From an uncultured Elusimicrobiales bacterium (GTDB taxonomy: Bacteria; Elusimicrobiota; Elusimicrobia; Elusimicrobiales; Elusimicrobiaceae), in contig CAKUKI010000001.1 of NCBI GenBank assembly GCA_934662565.1, positions 124,001-188,000 on the forward strand: a stretch of DNA of 64,000 bases, written 5' to 3'. The notes beneath the pieces are model-generated. The model had not been told where the DNA came from. It searched no databases and saw nothing but the letters and a program-made list of their open reading frames with translations. Below are positions 47,768-57,135 of this stretch, piece by piece (positions within the stretch are counted from its first letter, which is position 1; each line of letters opens with the position of its first letter). The position numbers and the translations under genes were made by a program.

Positions 47768-48799
47768 ATGGATTTTTCTACTTTACAACAATTAACCCAA
47801 CTGCCGGGTGTTTCCGGGCGGGAAAGTGCCGTCCGCCGGTTTATCAGCCAACAGGTTGCCCCGTATGCCGACGATGTAAAAACGGACGCGCTGGGCAACT
47901 TAATTGTACTCAAAAAGGGTACTTCCAATAAAAACCTGCTCTTAGCCGCCCACATGGACGAAGTAGGCCTGATGATTCACTACATTGGTCCGGACGGATT
48001 TTTGCGCTTTGTGCCCGTGGGCGGGATTGACCCGCGCACCTTGCTTGCCCAGCGCGTGACGGTGCATACGTCAGGCGGGGAGGCTTTGCTGGGCGTTATC
48101 GGTACCCGTCCGGCCCATGTCACTACGGAGGCCGAACGCGGCAAGGCGGTGCCTATCGGGGATTTATTTATTGACGTGGGGCTGACGGGGGCGGAAGCGG
48201 CCGCGCGTATTCAACCGGGCGATTTTGCCACCCTGCGCCGCCCGTACGAAGAATTTGGCTCCGGCCGCTTGACGGCGAAAGCGTTGGATAACCGCTCCGG
48301 CGTGTTTGTGCTGTTGGAGCTGTTAAAAGCGCTTAAAAACCCTTTTTATAATGTATATGCCGTGTTTACCGTACAGGAAGAAGTAGGCTTGCGCGGGGCG
48401 GGCACGGCGGCTTATGGCATAGAGGCCCATTTGGCCTTGGCCCTAGATACCACCGGCGCGGCGGATATACCGGGCAGTGCCCCGCAAAATTATATTACCG
48501 CGTTGGGGGCCGGCGTGGGCGTGACGGCCATTGATGCCCGCACCATTACGCACGAGGGTTTGTTTAATGCCCTTAAACGGTTGTGTTTGGCAAAAAACAT
48601 CCGCTATCAGGTGCGTGTGGCGCCGCGCGGCGGGAACGATGCCGGGGCCATTCACCAATCCAAAACGGGCGTACCGTGCTGTGCGTTATCTATCCCCACG
48701 CGCTACATTCATTCCAATACGGAAGTACAATGTAAATCCGATTTAGAACAAACCTTGGCACTGGCGTTGGCTGTTGCCCAAGAAGAACTGGTTATATAG
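47768..48799 (+). CDS. M42-family metallo-aminopeptidase
   Basis: The 343-aa product matches the M42 (tetrahedral) aminopeptidase family: AAHMDEVGLMIHYI (first metal His and Asp), KALDNRSGVFVLLEL (bridging Asp), VFTVQEEVGLRGAGTAA (general-base Glu and metal Glu), and YIHSNTEVQCKSDLEQT (last His). These large oligomeric peptidases trim short peptides in the cytoplasm. It starts 8 bp upstream of nothing else and is followed 8 bp later by the transketolase gene. Confidence 0.9.
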   Translation: MDFSTLQQLTQLPGVSGRESAVRRFISQQVAPYADDVKTDALGNLIVLKKGTSNKNLLLAAHMDEVGLMIHYIGPDGFLRFVPVGGIDPRTLLAQRVTVHTSGGEALLGVIGTRPAHVTTEAERGKAVPIGDLFIDVGLTGAEAAARIQPGDFATLRRPYEEFGSGRLTAKALDNRSGVFVLLELLKALKNPFYNVYAVFTVQEEVGLRGAGTAAYGIEAHLALALDTTGAADIPGSAPQNYITALGAGVGVTAIDARTITHEGLFNALKRLCLAKNIRYQVRVAPRGGNDAGAIHQSKTGVPCCALSIPTRYIHSNTEVQCKSDLEQTLALALAVAQEELVI

Positions 48800-48807
48800 G
48801 AGAGCTT

Positions 48808-51132
48808 ATGAAACCGTTTACGTTAGGTGTAAAAAGAGCAGGTTATTTTGATGTGACCGACTATGTGAAGCAATACCCGCTTCCGGCGGCCGAGCAGGAC
48901 GAGCTGGATACATTAGACGTAGCTTACCGCGCCTTGGCGGCGGTGCTGTATAACTTTGTTCCGTCGTCCGGCCATGTGGGGGGAAGTGTTTCCAGCGGGC
49001 ATTTTGTCAGCCACCTCATATATAAAGAAATGGCTTACGATTTTTCCAACCCCTTGCGGTTAGATGCGGATATTATCTCTTACGCCGCGGGGCATAAGGC
49101 ACTGGGGTTATATGCCATGTGGGCCTTGCGCGATGAATGTGCCCGTATTGCCGCACCGTGCTTACTGCCGCAAGACGAAAAACTCCGCCTGCGGTTGGAA
49201 GATTTACTCGGTTTCCGCCACAATAAAGTACAAGGCACACCGTTATTTACCAAATTTCATTCCAAAGCCTTGGGCGGGCATCCGGAACCGTCCACGCCGT
49301 TTGTGCGCCTTTCCACAGGGGCCAGCGGGGTGGGGATTGGCTCGTCCGTAGGGTTGGCGTTTGCCGCGTGTGATACGTATGGGGAAAACTGCCCCCGCGT
49401 GCATATTGTAGAGGGCGAAGGCGGTATGACCGCCGGCCGCGTGAGCGAGGCTTTGGCAATGGCCTCCACCGCGCAGCTTAAAAATGTGGTTTTCCATTTG
49501 GATTGGAACGAAGCCTCCATTGAAAGCAACCGCGTCACGTCCGACGGTAAAAACCCCGGGGATTATGTGCAGTGGACTCCGGCCGAAATGTTTTATATCC
49601 ACGATATCAACGTGATTTTTGTACCCGACGGTATGGATTTTGCCCAAGTACACGCCGCGCACGAACTGGCCAAACATTTGGATAACCACCAGCCTACGGC
49701 TATTGTGTACCGCACCGTAAAAGGGTGGAAGTACGGCTTAGAGGGCAAAGCCTCGCACGGCTCCGGCCATAAATTCTGTTCGCCGGAGTTTTATGCCAGT
49801 TTGGCGGAATTTGAACAGAAATTCGGCGTAAAATTCCCCGCCTTTGAGGGAGATAAAACGCCCGAAAATGTGGAAAAACACTACTGGGCATTTTTGGAAA
49901 CCTTCCGCCAAGCGTTGCAAGCGCACCCGACGCTGTGCGGCAAAATTGCGGCGGATTTAACTGCCCGCCAAAAAGCGTTAAGCGCGGCCGGACGCCAAGA
50001 ACGCTCCGGCGTGGGGGATAGCGCGGTGCTTTTTACGGGGCAAGACAGCCAAAACCCGCCGGCCGCTTTCAAGTTTGCCGCCGGAGATTCCCACACCACC
50101 CGCGGCGTATTGGGGGATGTGCTTGCGTACTTAAATAAAGAAAGCCACGGCGCTATTTTTACCGCCTCGGCCGATTTGTACGGCTCTACCGGTGCCGCCG
50201 CGATTGCCAAGGACTTTCCCGCCGGAAATTTTAACGCGGTGACGAACCCGTCTTCCCGCCGTTTGGCGGCAGGCGGCATTTGCGAAGACGGCATGGCCGC
50301 CGTTTGCAGTGGGATTTCCGCCTTTGGTAAACAAGTGGCGGTGTCTTCCACCTATGGGGCGTTTTTAGCGTTTGAACATGTTGCCGCACGCTTGCACGCT
50401 ATCGGTTATCAGGCCGCGCACGAAATTGGCGCCACCCCCAATACGTTGGTGCTATTTAACGGCCACGCCAGTTTGCCGACGGGCGAAGACGGCCCGACCC
50501 ATGGGGACCCGCAATCTTTGCAGTTGGTACAGGATAACTTCCCCAAAGGGGCGTGCATTACGGCTACCCCGTTAGAGGTGGACGAAATTTGGCCGTTGGT
50601 GACCAAGGCCCTTTCCTTGCGCCCGGCGGTGTTTGCGCCGTTTGTGGTGCGGCCGTCCCAAAAATTGGCGGACCGCAAAGCCTTGGGGATGGACGACGCC
50701 GCGGCCTGCTTAAAAGGGGTGTATTATTTGCACCGGGCCAAAAACCCGTCGGCGGGGGCGGTGTTTGTGCAAGGTGCGGGCGTAGGTAAAATTGTGGTAG
50801 ACCAAATTTTGCCCCGCTTGCAAGAAGAAGGCTTAGACCTTAATTTTATTTACGTTTCCAGCCGGGAGTTGTTTGAACTCCTGCCGGAAGCGGAGCAGGA
50901 AGCGTTGGTGCCGCAAGAATTGCGCCGCCGTGCCATGGGGCTGACGGATTTTACCATGCCCACCATGGATACTTGGCTGCTGAGTGACTACGGCCGCCAA
51001 CACACGCTCTACCCGCAAAAGAAAGGCGGCTATTTGGGTAGTGCCAGTGCCGCGAATATTTATAAAGAAGCCGGCATGGACGCCGCAGGCATTTTAGCGG
51101 CCTTGCGCGCGTATGTGAACGGATTGGCCTAA
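48808..51132 (+). CDS. Transketolase (full-length, 774 aa)
   Basis: Transketolase moves two-carbon units in the pentose phosphate pathway. The single chain has the N-terminal thiamine-diphosphate half (SSGHVGGSVSSGHFVSHL, then VEGEGGMTAGRVSEALAMAS with downstream Asn), the pyrimidine half (DLYGSTGAAAIA, STYGAFLAFEHVA) and the C-terminal domain. It is about 110 residues longer than the common 660-aa enzyme, and the usual GDG reads GEG. This is therefore a divergent transketolase-like branch. Phosphoketolase was considered, but the overall motif order fits transketolase better. GGAG precedes ATG 48808. Confidence 0.8.
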   Translation: MKPFTLGVKRAGYFDVTDYVKQYPLPAAEQDELDTLDVAYRALAAVLYNFVPSSGHVGGSVSSGHFVSHLIYKEMAYDFSNPLRLDADIISYAAGHKALGLYAMWALRDECARIAAPCLLPQDEKLRLRLEDLLGFRHNKVQGTPLFTKFHSKALGGHPEPSTPFVRLSTGASGVGIGSSVGLAFAACDTYGENCPRVHIVEGEGGMTAGRVSEALAMASTAQLKNVVFHLDWNEASIESNRVTSDGKNPGDYVQWTPAEMFYIHDINVIFVPDGMDFAQVHAAHELAKHLDNHQPTAIVYRTVKGWKYGLEGKASHGSGHKFCSPEFYASLAEFEQKFGVKFPAFEGDKTPENVEKHYWAFLETFRQALQAHPTLCGKIAADLTARQKALSAAGRQERSGVGDSAVLFTGQDSQNPPAAFKFAAGDSHTTRGVLGDVLAYLNKESHGAIFTASADLYGSTGAAAIAKDFPAGNFNAVTNPSSRRLAAGGICEDGMAAVCSGISAFGKQVAVSSTYGAFLAFEHVAARLHAIGYQAAHEIGATPNTLVLFNGHASLPTGEDGPTHGDPQSLQLVQDNFPKGACITATPLEVDEIWPLVTKALSLRPAVFAPFVVRPSQKLADRKALGMDDAAACLKGVYYLHRAKNPSAGAVFVQGAGVGKIVVDQILPRLQEEGLDLNFIYVSSRELFELLPEAEQEALVPQELRRRAMGLTDFTMPTMDTWLLSDYGRQHTLYPQKKGGYLGSASAANIYKEAGMDAAGILAALRAYVNGLA

Positions 51133-51167
51133 CGCATAGCGTTGGGTGTATAAAGGAGAATAATACA

Positions 51168-51596
51168 ATGGCTGAAGAAAAACCTTATTTAACCGGCAGA
51201 ACCTATATCTTCCGGCTGCCGAAAGGAAAAGATTTGTTGGAATCGCTGGCGGATTTCTGCCACGATAATCAGGTAAAGTGCGGGGTCGTGACGGTAATAG
51301 GCTCGGTGGAGAACGCCACCTTGGGCTGGTACGACCAAAGCAAAAAACGCTATGAAAAAACCGTCATTAATGCGCAAATGGAACTGCTAAGTTTAACGGG
51401 CAATATCAGTATTCAGGATAACCGCCCGCAAGTCCACGCGCACGCTATGCTGACGGGTAAAGATTATAACGTGATTGGCGGGCACCTGTTCCCCGGTACT
51501 AAAATTTATGTGTGCGAAGCGTACATTCAAGAATTAGTAGGCGAACCGAAAGTGCGCCGCACGGATAAAGTGACCAAACTGTCTTTGTGGGCTTAA
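51168..51596 (+). CDS. PPC/DUF296-domain protein
   Basis: The 142-aa product is a single PPC (plants and prokaryotes conserved, DUF296) domain. Typical segments are YIFRLPKGKDLLESLADFC, VVTVIGSVENATLGWY, and QVHAHAMLTGKDYNVIGGHLFPG, where the conserved His residues lie. In bacteria such small trimeric proteins are of unknown function; in plants the domain occurs with AT-hooks. AAAGGAGA precedes ATG 51168, 35 bp after the transketolase stop, so it is probably in the same operon. Confidence 0.88.
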   Translation: MAEEKPYLTGRTYIFRLPKGKDLLESLADFCHDNQVKCGVVTVIGSVENATLGWYDQSKKRYEKTVINAQMELLSLTGNISIQDNRPQVHAHAMLTGKDYNVIGGHLFPGTKIYVCEAYIQELVGEPKVRRTDKVTKLSLWA

Positions 51597-51635
51597 GCCG
51601 GAAAGACGGTTCAACAAAAAAATCTGTTCCACACA

Positions 51636-51674
51636 CAAAGGATAAGCAAAAAATGCTTGTCCTTTGTTTTTTTG
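51636..51674 (+). terminator. Terminator of the peptidase-transketolase-PPC operon
   Basis: CAAAGGATAAGCA (51636-51648) pairs with TGCTTGTCCTTTG (51654-51666) with one wobble, followed by eight T's. Confidence 0.85.
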
Positions 51675-51805
51675 TTAGTGGCGGCTAAATTTTATTCTCC
51701 GACGGTAAATCCGCTAAAATCCGCCAAAAATAAGCGGGTTGTAAAACAGGGGGCAGATAGGATAGCAGTATTTTTTTTAGGTGTCAAGCAAAAGAAAAAA
51801 TAAAT

Positions 51806-51834
51806 TTGCAAACATCAAAAAAATTAACTTTAAT
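51806..51834 (+). promoter_or_regulatory. Promoter of the porin gene
   Basis: TTGCAA (51806-51811) and TTTAAT (51829-51834) have a 17-nt spacer. The leader would be about 37 nt and contains GGAGG. Confidence 0.55.
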
Positions 51835-51877
51835 AAAGGGGTAGGGTAGTTAAAACTAACAATGGAGGAGTTATTGC

Positions 51878-53056
51878 ATGAAGAAACTACTGGGCTTGTT
51901 AGTAGCCGCTTTGGTGGCTATGCCTGCAAGCGCTGATGTACTGAATAATGTAGAACTCAAAGGCGAAGTACAGACTATCGCCTCTGACGTGAGAACCGGC
52001 GGTGACAAAGTTTATAATTCCGGCACCAACTTCCGCGTACTGGCAGGTTTATCTGCCGATTTGGTGGAAGACGTAAGAGCCAATGTGTTGTTCCAATACA
52101 ATGATGCTTGGTTGAGCAATTATGCGGGTGCCCCAATTCAACACTATTGGGATAAAGTCAACTTGGCGGAAGCCAATGTAGTGCTTTCCAACTTGTTTGA
52201 TTGCTTTGAAGCCACGGTCGGCCGCCAATTTTATGGCGACGAAGACAGCGCCGTAATGTATGTGGGGCCGAACCACTATGTGTTTAATATGAACCGCGCG
52301 CCTTCCTTGGATGCGGCTAAACTGACTTACAGCGACGATTTCAAATCCGTCACTTTGTTAGCCGGTAAATTGGTATATCCCACCAGTACCTCTGCCCTTA
52401 AAAATGAAACCATTTACGGGGCGGATGTGAGATTAAACTTAACCGATACCTTAAAATTGCAAGCGTATGGTTATGATTTGAAAGCCGGCGAAGACAGCAC
52501 CATTCTCTATGACGAAAAACACACTGGTTTTTATGGTGCTAAAGCTACCTTCGCTCCCGAAGCTTTTGCTTTGAGCGCGGAATATGCGCGCGCCTTCCAA
52601 GGCCACAGACTGGTCAAAGAACCCAAAGACACCCCCTACTTGGTAAAAGTGGATGCCTCTTTGAATTTGGCCGCGTTCACCCCCAGAGCTACTTTCTATT
52701 ACGCCAAAGGCGATGGCTTTGGCATGGGGAACTACTATCCCAGCTTGTTGATTGGTCATTTGTTCGCTGGTAAGAGTGTACCTTTGTCTAACTACTCCAA
52801 CGACGGTTTAAGACTCTTTAACGTGGGTGTGGACTACACCTATGAAAAATGGGTACTCTCCTTGGACGGCTATTCCTTCCAAGACCGCACCGCGCAGGAA
52901 GCTGGCACCTTGGAAGCTGACCTGAACGTAAAATATAACCATAACGAATACGTCCAGCTCTTTGCCGGCGTAGGCTATGGCAAATACGGTGGTGCTTTGA
53001 AAGATACTGCTAAAGACAACACCATCGGCCAGTTGGGTATGTTAATTAAGTTCTAA
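51878..53056 (+). CDS. Outer-membrane porin-like barrel (392 aa)
   Basis: The product has a signal peptide (MKKLLGLLVAALVAMPASA) and about sixteen amphipathic strands with aromatic girdle residues. The mature protein ends LGMLIKF, with the terminal Phe typical of BAM-inserted barrels. Motifs such as NVLFQYNDAW, FFFFKGD-free acidic loops and VDYTYEKWVLSLDGYSFQD support a general porin. It is strongly expressed in style: consensus-like promoter, GGAGG ribosome site and a textbook terminator. It lies next to the large gene-poor region at 53.1-56.4 kb. Confidence 0.8.
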   Translation: MKKLLGLLVAALVAMPASADVLNNVELKGEVQTIASDVRTGGDKVYNSGTNFRVLAGLSADLVEDVRANVLFQYNDAWLSNYAGAPIQHYWDKVNLAEANVVLSNLFDCFEATVGRQFYGDEDSAVMYVGPNHYVFNMNRAPSLDAAKLTYSDDFKSVTLLAGKLVYPTSTSALKNETIYGADVRLNLTDTLKLQAYGYDLKAGEDSTILYDEKHTGFYGAKATFAPEAFALSAEYARAFQGHRLVKEPKDTPYLVKVDASLNLAAFTPRATFYYAKGDGFGMGNYYPSLLIGHLFAGKSVPLSNYSNDGLRLFNVGVDYTYEKWVLSLDGYSFQDRTAQEAGTLEADLNVKYNHNEYVQLFAGVGYGKYGGALKDTAKDNTIGQLGMLIKF

Positions 53057-53082
53057 CCCTTACTGAACTGACACTTGTTTTA

Positions 53083-53111
53083 CAACCCCGCTTTTAGAAG
53101 CGGGGTTTTTG
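53083..53111 (+). terminator. Porin gene terminator
   Basis: AACCCCGCTT (53083-53092) pairs with AAGCGGGGTT (53097-53106) around TTAG and is followed by TTTTG. Confidence 0.92.
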
Positions 53112-53175
53112 TGTGTAGGGGGAAAAGGTGCCCGAGGTGATGTGTTATTTAATGCGGGGGAAAACTCCACCAATA

Positions 53176-54070
53176 TAGAATTGTAGCACGGGGAAGCCCG
53201 CGCAGAATTTTAAGGGGGAGTATCCTGATGGTGGGGAATGTGCTTACTATAACCCCGCTCAGAATTTGAGGGGGGAATAAACCCCCCACATTACCCTCCC
53301 TCACGCACTCCAAAAACGAAAAAATAGAATGGTAGCCCCAACGAGTTCCGCCTTTTCCGCGTAGAATGGTGGGGGGAATAAAACCATTTTGCGCGTGGAA
53401 AATGGTATTGGATAAGGCCCCTTTATGGCCGGAAAAGCCCTTTTTGCGCGTGGAAAAACGCACTACACGCTTTCGCACCCCCAATTTAGAATGGTGGTAT
53501 TCCCACTAACGCCTGATTTTTCTATGTAGAATGATAGGGGTAAAACTCACATTTTTGTCCCCTCTTTAGCTCCCGCTCGCCCCCACAACTAAATTGTACC
53601 CGCAATGGCCTACCACTCCAAGCTTTACGCTCCCTACCACCCATTAGCCGCATAGCGTGATTGGGTGTGTACCGCAGTGGTCCCCCACGCCAAGCTTACG
53701 CTCCCTACCACCCCCATTAGCCTTGTAAGGTATGCGAATTGTGGCTCCACAAAACCTTCCCTGCCCCAAATGAACGGCATAGCATATAAGAATTGTACCT
53801 CGGTTAAGCGCGCACTACGGTGCACACCAGCCAAACAAAAAACTAGAATTGTACCGCAATGGCCCACCACTCCCAATCCACCCATAAACTAGAATTGTAG
53901 CGCAGTGGCCCCCACGCCAAGCCTACCCATTAGCCTTGTAAGGTAATGAGAATTGTGGCTCCACACAACCTTCCCTGCCACAAATGAACGGCATAGCATA
54001 TTAGAATTGTTCCTCGGCCAAACGGCACGATAGCGCACCCCAGCCAAACAAAAAACTGGAATTGTACCGC
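53176..54070 (+). repeat. Array of degenerate AGAATTGT motifs
   Basis: About fifteen copies of an AGAAT-[TG]-[GT]-T-like word on the same strand, in loose form TAGAATTGTACC, start near 53176, 53203, 53261, 53325, 53362, 53487, 53527, 53590, 53735, 53788, 53844, 53891, 53949, 54002 and 54057. Spacing is irregular (about 26 to 145 nt). No single reading frame spans them, and the spacing is not that of a CRISPR array. The flanks are C-rich on the plus strand. Confidence 0.6.
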
Positions 54071-54126
54071 AGTGGTCCCCCACGCCAAACTTTACGCTCC
54101 CTACCACCCATTAGCTGCATAGCGTG
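53598..54126 (+). repeat. Direct repeat field of ~170-180-bp units
   Basis: Two near-complete units (53671-53852, 53899-54065) each begin with a CCGCAGTGG-type word and run through CTTCCCTGCC, GAACGGCATAGCAT, CCTCGG and CAGCCAAACAAAAAACT. Partial copies are at 53598-53670, 53853-53898 and 54066-54126. Units differ by small indels and substitutions, so the duplication is not very recent. Confidence 0.8.
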
Positions 54127-54137
54127 AACGGGGGCGG

Positions 54138-54170
54138 GACTAGTTTGTTCCCCTAGTCTTTCTTTTTAAC
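54138..54170 (+). terminator. Terminator-like hairpin at the right end of the repeat field
   Basis: GACTAG (54138-54143) pairs with CTAGTC (54153-54158) around 9 nt, followed by TTTCTTTTT. No gene immediately upstream needs it. Confidence 0.5.
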
Positions 54171-55440
54171 GGACTGGAATTTTTTACTGTTGTTGGAAAA
54201 TTTTAATATTAGCAATACTTACAAGCTATTTTTGGATTATTAACTTGGTTTTTTCAAAAATCTAAAATTTTACCCGCCTTAAAACGCTTTTTGGGTATAT
54301 CCAAGTACCCAGACTTACTAAAAACGCCTGTACGGGCCGATTTTTGATTTTTGCCCGATTTTGCGGATAAGTAAAATAAAAAATGCTTAAAATATAACGA
54401 TTTATTTTTTTATGTGCAAATTTGCATTTATTTTGGGCGTTGGGGCCTGAAATGGGCCGTTTTTGACTTTGCGAAATAATGTTTTGGGTAGGTTATGGAG
54501 CAATTAAAAAGGTTTTTTTCAAAAATGCAGGGGGATAAAAATTAAAAAATATTTTGCATTTTGGACGCTCTTTTTGCGGTGATGGGTGAAAAATGGGTGC
54601 TTTGTCTGCATGAATAAAATTACAAAAATCAGCCTTTTTGGGGTTCAAAAAAACATCCAAAATACCCTAAAAACAAGCCTTGAAAGGCGTAAAAAAAGAG
54701 CCTAAAATGCGTTATAAACGGACAATTTCGGCTCTCTTTTTGTGGGCAATTTTAGACTGGAAAACTGCCAAAAATAAAAATCTAAAATATTTATTAGTTT
54801 AGTAAGAAAAACACTTATAATTTATATATAATTCTATTTTATTTAATAAATAGTTAAGTTTTTATTTTTAGGCAGAATTAGGCCTTTTGGTTTACATAAT
54901 AAAAATTATCGTTAGTAATGTGAACGCGGCAAATAACCCCCCTGTTGCACAAAAATAGTTTTACCGGATTGTCCGTTTTATTTGTTTTTATCCACAGGTA
55001 TTAGAACTGGCTTAAAAGATTTTTTAAGTGCAAAAATGGTTTGAAAAATTAAAAAACAAAATCTGATAATCATTGTTATATTTTTTATAAACAAAATATT
55101 TGGGGAAGGAAATTAATTTTTGTGGAAGCCTGTTGATAACCTGCTAAATTGTGTGCTTGGGGTTTACTAAAAATCCTTTTTGCTCTGTTTTTTGTAAAAT
55201 TGTAAATTTTTAGAGTGTGTGCAAAATTGGCGTTGTTTTTGCAAAAAATGCGCCAATTTTGATTTTTTACGATTTTTATACTTTTTATATTTATTATCTT
55301 GCAAAATTTACAAGGTTAACTTTATTTTGTAAATATTTTTGTAAATTAGTTGTTGAACGCATGCCTCAATGGGCATGTCGTGAAGCGCACTCCAATAATT
55401 TATGCGGATAGACAAAGCGGATAGACAAATAGGCACTGCG
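54171..55440. other. AT-rich core without a supported gene; possible origin or terminus region
   Basis: About 1.25 kb is very AT-rich. It contains a perfect DnaA box TTATCCACA (54988-54996) and a large AAAAAGAGCC/GGCTCTCTTTTT hairpin (54691-54741) with a T-run. Short open frames here lack ribosome sites. On the left the plus strand is C-rich (53.15-54.13 kb) and on the right G-rich (55.45-56.35 kb), so the strand composition switches across it. dnaA, dnaN and gidB are not adjacent. Confidence 0.4.
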
Positions 55441-55740
55441 CCGCGCTATAATTCCGGCAGTTGCATATTAGTTTGGCGGGGGTTTGGGGCGGCCCTACTG
55501 CGCCAGAGAATGCGTTAATTCCCCCACCCATAAAGGCTTTTCTATTTGGGGTCGGCAGAGTGCTTGTGCTGCATGTTAGTGCACTATCTTTCTATAATTG
55601 CGGTAGTTGCTGGGGGCCACAAATCTATCTATATGTAGCGGGGTGCGTGGGTAGGGCTTCGGGTGGTGGTTATGAGCGAACAATTTTAATTGTTTATGTG
55701 GCGGGAAAGAAATGGGGAGTTGGCCAATTATGGGGCGCGG

Positions 55741-55907
55741 GCGGGTGGTTGTTCCCCCAAGACGGGCAACCCCCCTAGCGTTGGGCGCATTACAAAGGCC
55801 GATTAGGTGGCGTAGCGGGTGGTTGTTCCCCCAAGACGGGCACCCCCCCTAGCGTTGGGCGCATTACAAAGGCCGATTAGGTGGCGTAGCGGGTGGTTGT
55901 TCCCCCC
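55741..55907 (+). repeat. 74-bp tandem repeat, 2.2 copies
   Basis: Units start at 55741, 55815 and 55889 (partial, 18 nt) and differ by one base. Each carries GTGGTTGTTCCCCCAAG, then GGGCGCATTACAAAGG and GATTAGGTGGCGTAGC. The surrounding 55441-56374 is G-rich on the plus strand and has no supported gene; its long open frames lack ribosome sites and match only low-complexity G-rich sequence. Confidence 0.9.
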
Positions 55908-56374
55908 ATTTATTAAACGCGGGTGCGTATGGGTGGCCTACCTTTTAATTTCCGCCGGATATATCTGCCAAAAAATAATAAGCTATTGGCACGCGGCAGT
56001 ACAATTTTTATGTGGGTGGTTGTTTGGGGCGGTGGGTTGGATAATTTGAAGTATGCAGACCTTATTTAAGGCGCGTCTATACATCTTGCTGGTAGGTGTG
56101 CGGCCCTCATCAGCGCGTGCGCGTAAATGGGCGGGGCTACAAATTGTTTGAGTGGGTGGATAAATAGGCGCGGCGGTACAATTTCCGGTAGTTGTGGGGC
56201 ATTTTAGGCGCACGGCAAGAATTTTGCTTGTGTTCTTCCCCCTCTTATGCGCGTACCCATTCTTTTAAGTGGGCGGCGCAGTATAAGGTTCATAAATGGA
56301 GGGGTAGCGTACAGATATTTTGCGCGCCGCAAGGCAACAAACAGGGCTTAAATTTTTCCTTTAGCATTCCCCCC

Positions 56375-57007
56375 TTAAAAAGTAATGCTTGCGCGGAGGA
56401 GGGCGGCGTTTTCCCAAGAGCGGGTTTTTAGATAGTTGCCCATTTGGGTATCGCTCAGGTGGGTAATGCGCCATTCAAAACCCAGTAGCAAATGCTTTAT
56501 GGGCGCCCATTCCACCCCCACACCCGCGCGGTAATACGCACTATTACCCTGTTGTTGGCGGCCCAGCATTTGCATATCGTATTTCCAATTCCGGCGGCCG
56601 TATCCGGCAAAAATATACTGTTGAGGAATGGTTTGCGGCGTTAAGTTTATTTTGGCTAAAACTCCGGTTTCCTGTTGGGAAATATCCCCAAACAGCCAGT
56701 TTCCGCGGTCCGTCCAGCGGGACGCTTCCGCGCCTAACATCAGCCATTCGTTCAGCCAAACCCCGCCGGAAGCGTTCCATATAATAGAATCACTCCCTAA
56801 TCGGGTTCCGCTCACTGTTTTAAGGGCCGCCGCATGATAAACGGCTCCGGCGGAAACTTCCACGCGGCGTTCCTGCGGGCGGTGCCAAGGTGTGGCGGCT
56901 TTGGTTTTGTATTCAGCCGGACGATAAATTTCGGCTTGGGCGGATATCCACAAAAAACAGGCGCAACAACAACTTACGCCTGTTAAAAGAAAAGGTTTAG
57001 GGAACAT
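56375..57007 (-). CDS. Outer-membrane beta-barrel protein (210 aa)
   Basis: The 210-aa product has an N-terminal signal (about residues 1-26, hydrophobic with four Cys) and alternating strands rich in Tyr, Trp and Gly, such as GVWLNEWLMLGAEASRW and YIFAGYGRRNWKY. It ends in ASITF with a terminal Phe, as in BAM-inserted barrels. Size fits an eight-stranded barrel. The ATG at 57007 lies exactly 6 nt past TGATAAAAT and no ribosome site is present, so the message should be leaderless. Function unknown. Confidence 0.75.
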   Translation of the reverse strand: MFPKPFLLTGVSCCCACFLWISAQAEIYRPAEYKTKAATPWHRPQERRVEVSAGAVYHAAALKTVSGTRLGSDSIIWNASGGVWLNEWLMLGAEASRWTDRGNWLFGDISQQETGVLAKINLTPQTIPQQYIFAGYGRRNWKYDMQMLGRQQQGNSAYYRAGVGVEWAPIKHLLLGFEWRITHLSDTQMGNYLKTRSWENAALLRASITF

Positions 57008-57013
57008 TCTTAA

Positions 57014-57022
57014 ATTTTATCA
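57014..57022 (-). promoter_or_regulatory. Extended -10 promoter giving a leaderless barrel mRNA
   Basis: TGATAAAAT on the minus strand (57022-57014) is followed by 6 nt and ATG 57007. Confidence 0.6.
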
Positions 57023-57135
57023 AAGTCTTTTTGCCAATAATATAAGCCGTTTATAGCGGATAAACTATAAAAAAGGATTAGCTTTTGGCTGTCAATGGAA
57101 CCCATGCACCGTATTAGGGTGGGCGCTTAAAAAAA

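Noticed and set aside
53598..54126. CRISPR array
   Set aside because: Units are 170-180 bp with conserved interior blocks, and the short words are spaced irregularly; there are no unique spacers of constant length and no cas genes.
54988..54996. Definite chromosomal origin
   Set aside because: Only one perfect DnaA box lies in the AT-rich core, no dnaA or dnaN is adjacent, and gene orientation points the other way, so origin is kept only as one of two hypotheses.
55217..56374. Several open frames of 64-105 codons in the G-rich side
   Set aside because: They lack ribosome sites and leaderless -10 spacing, run through the tandem repeat, and encode low-complexity sequence with no recognisable domain.
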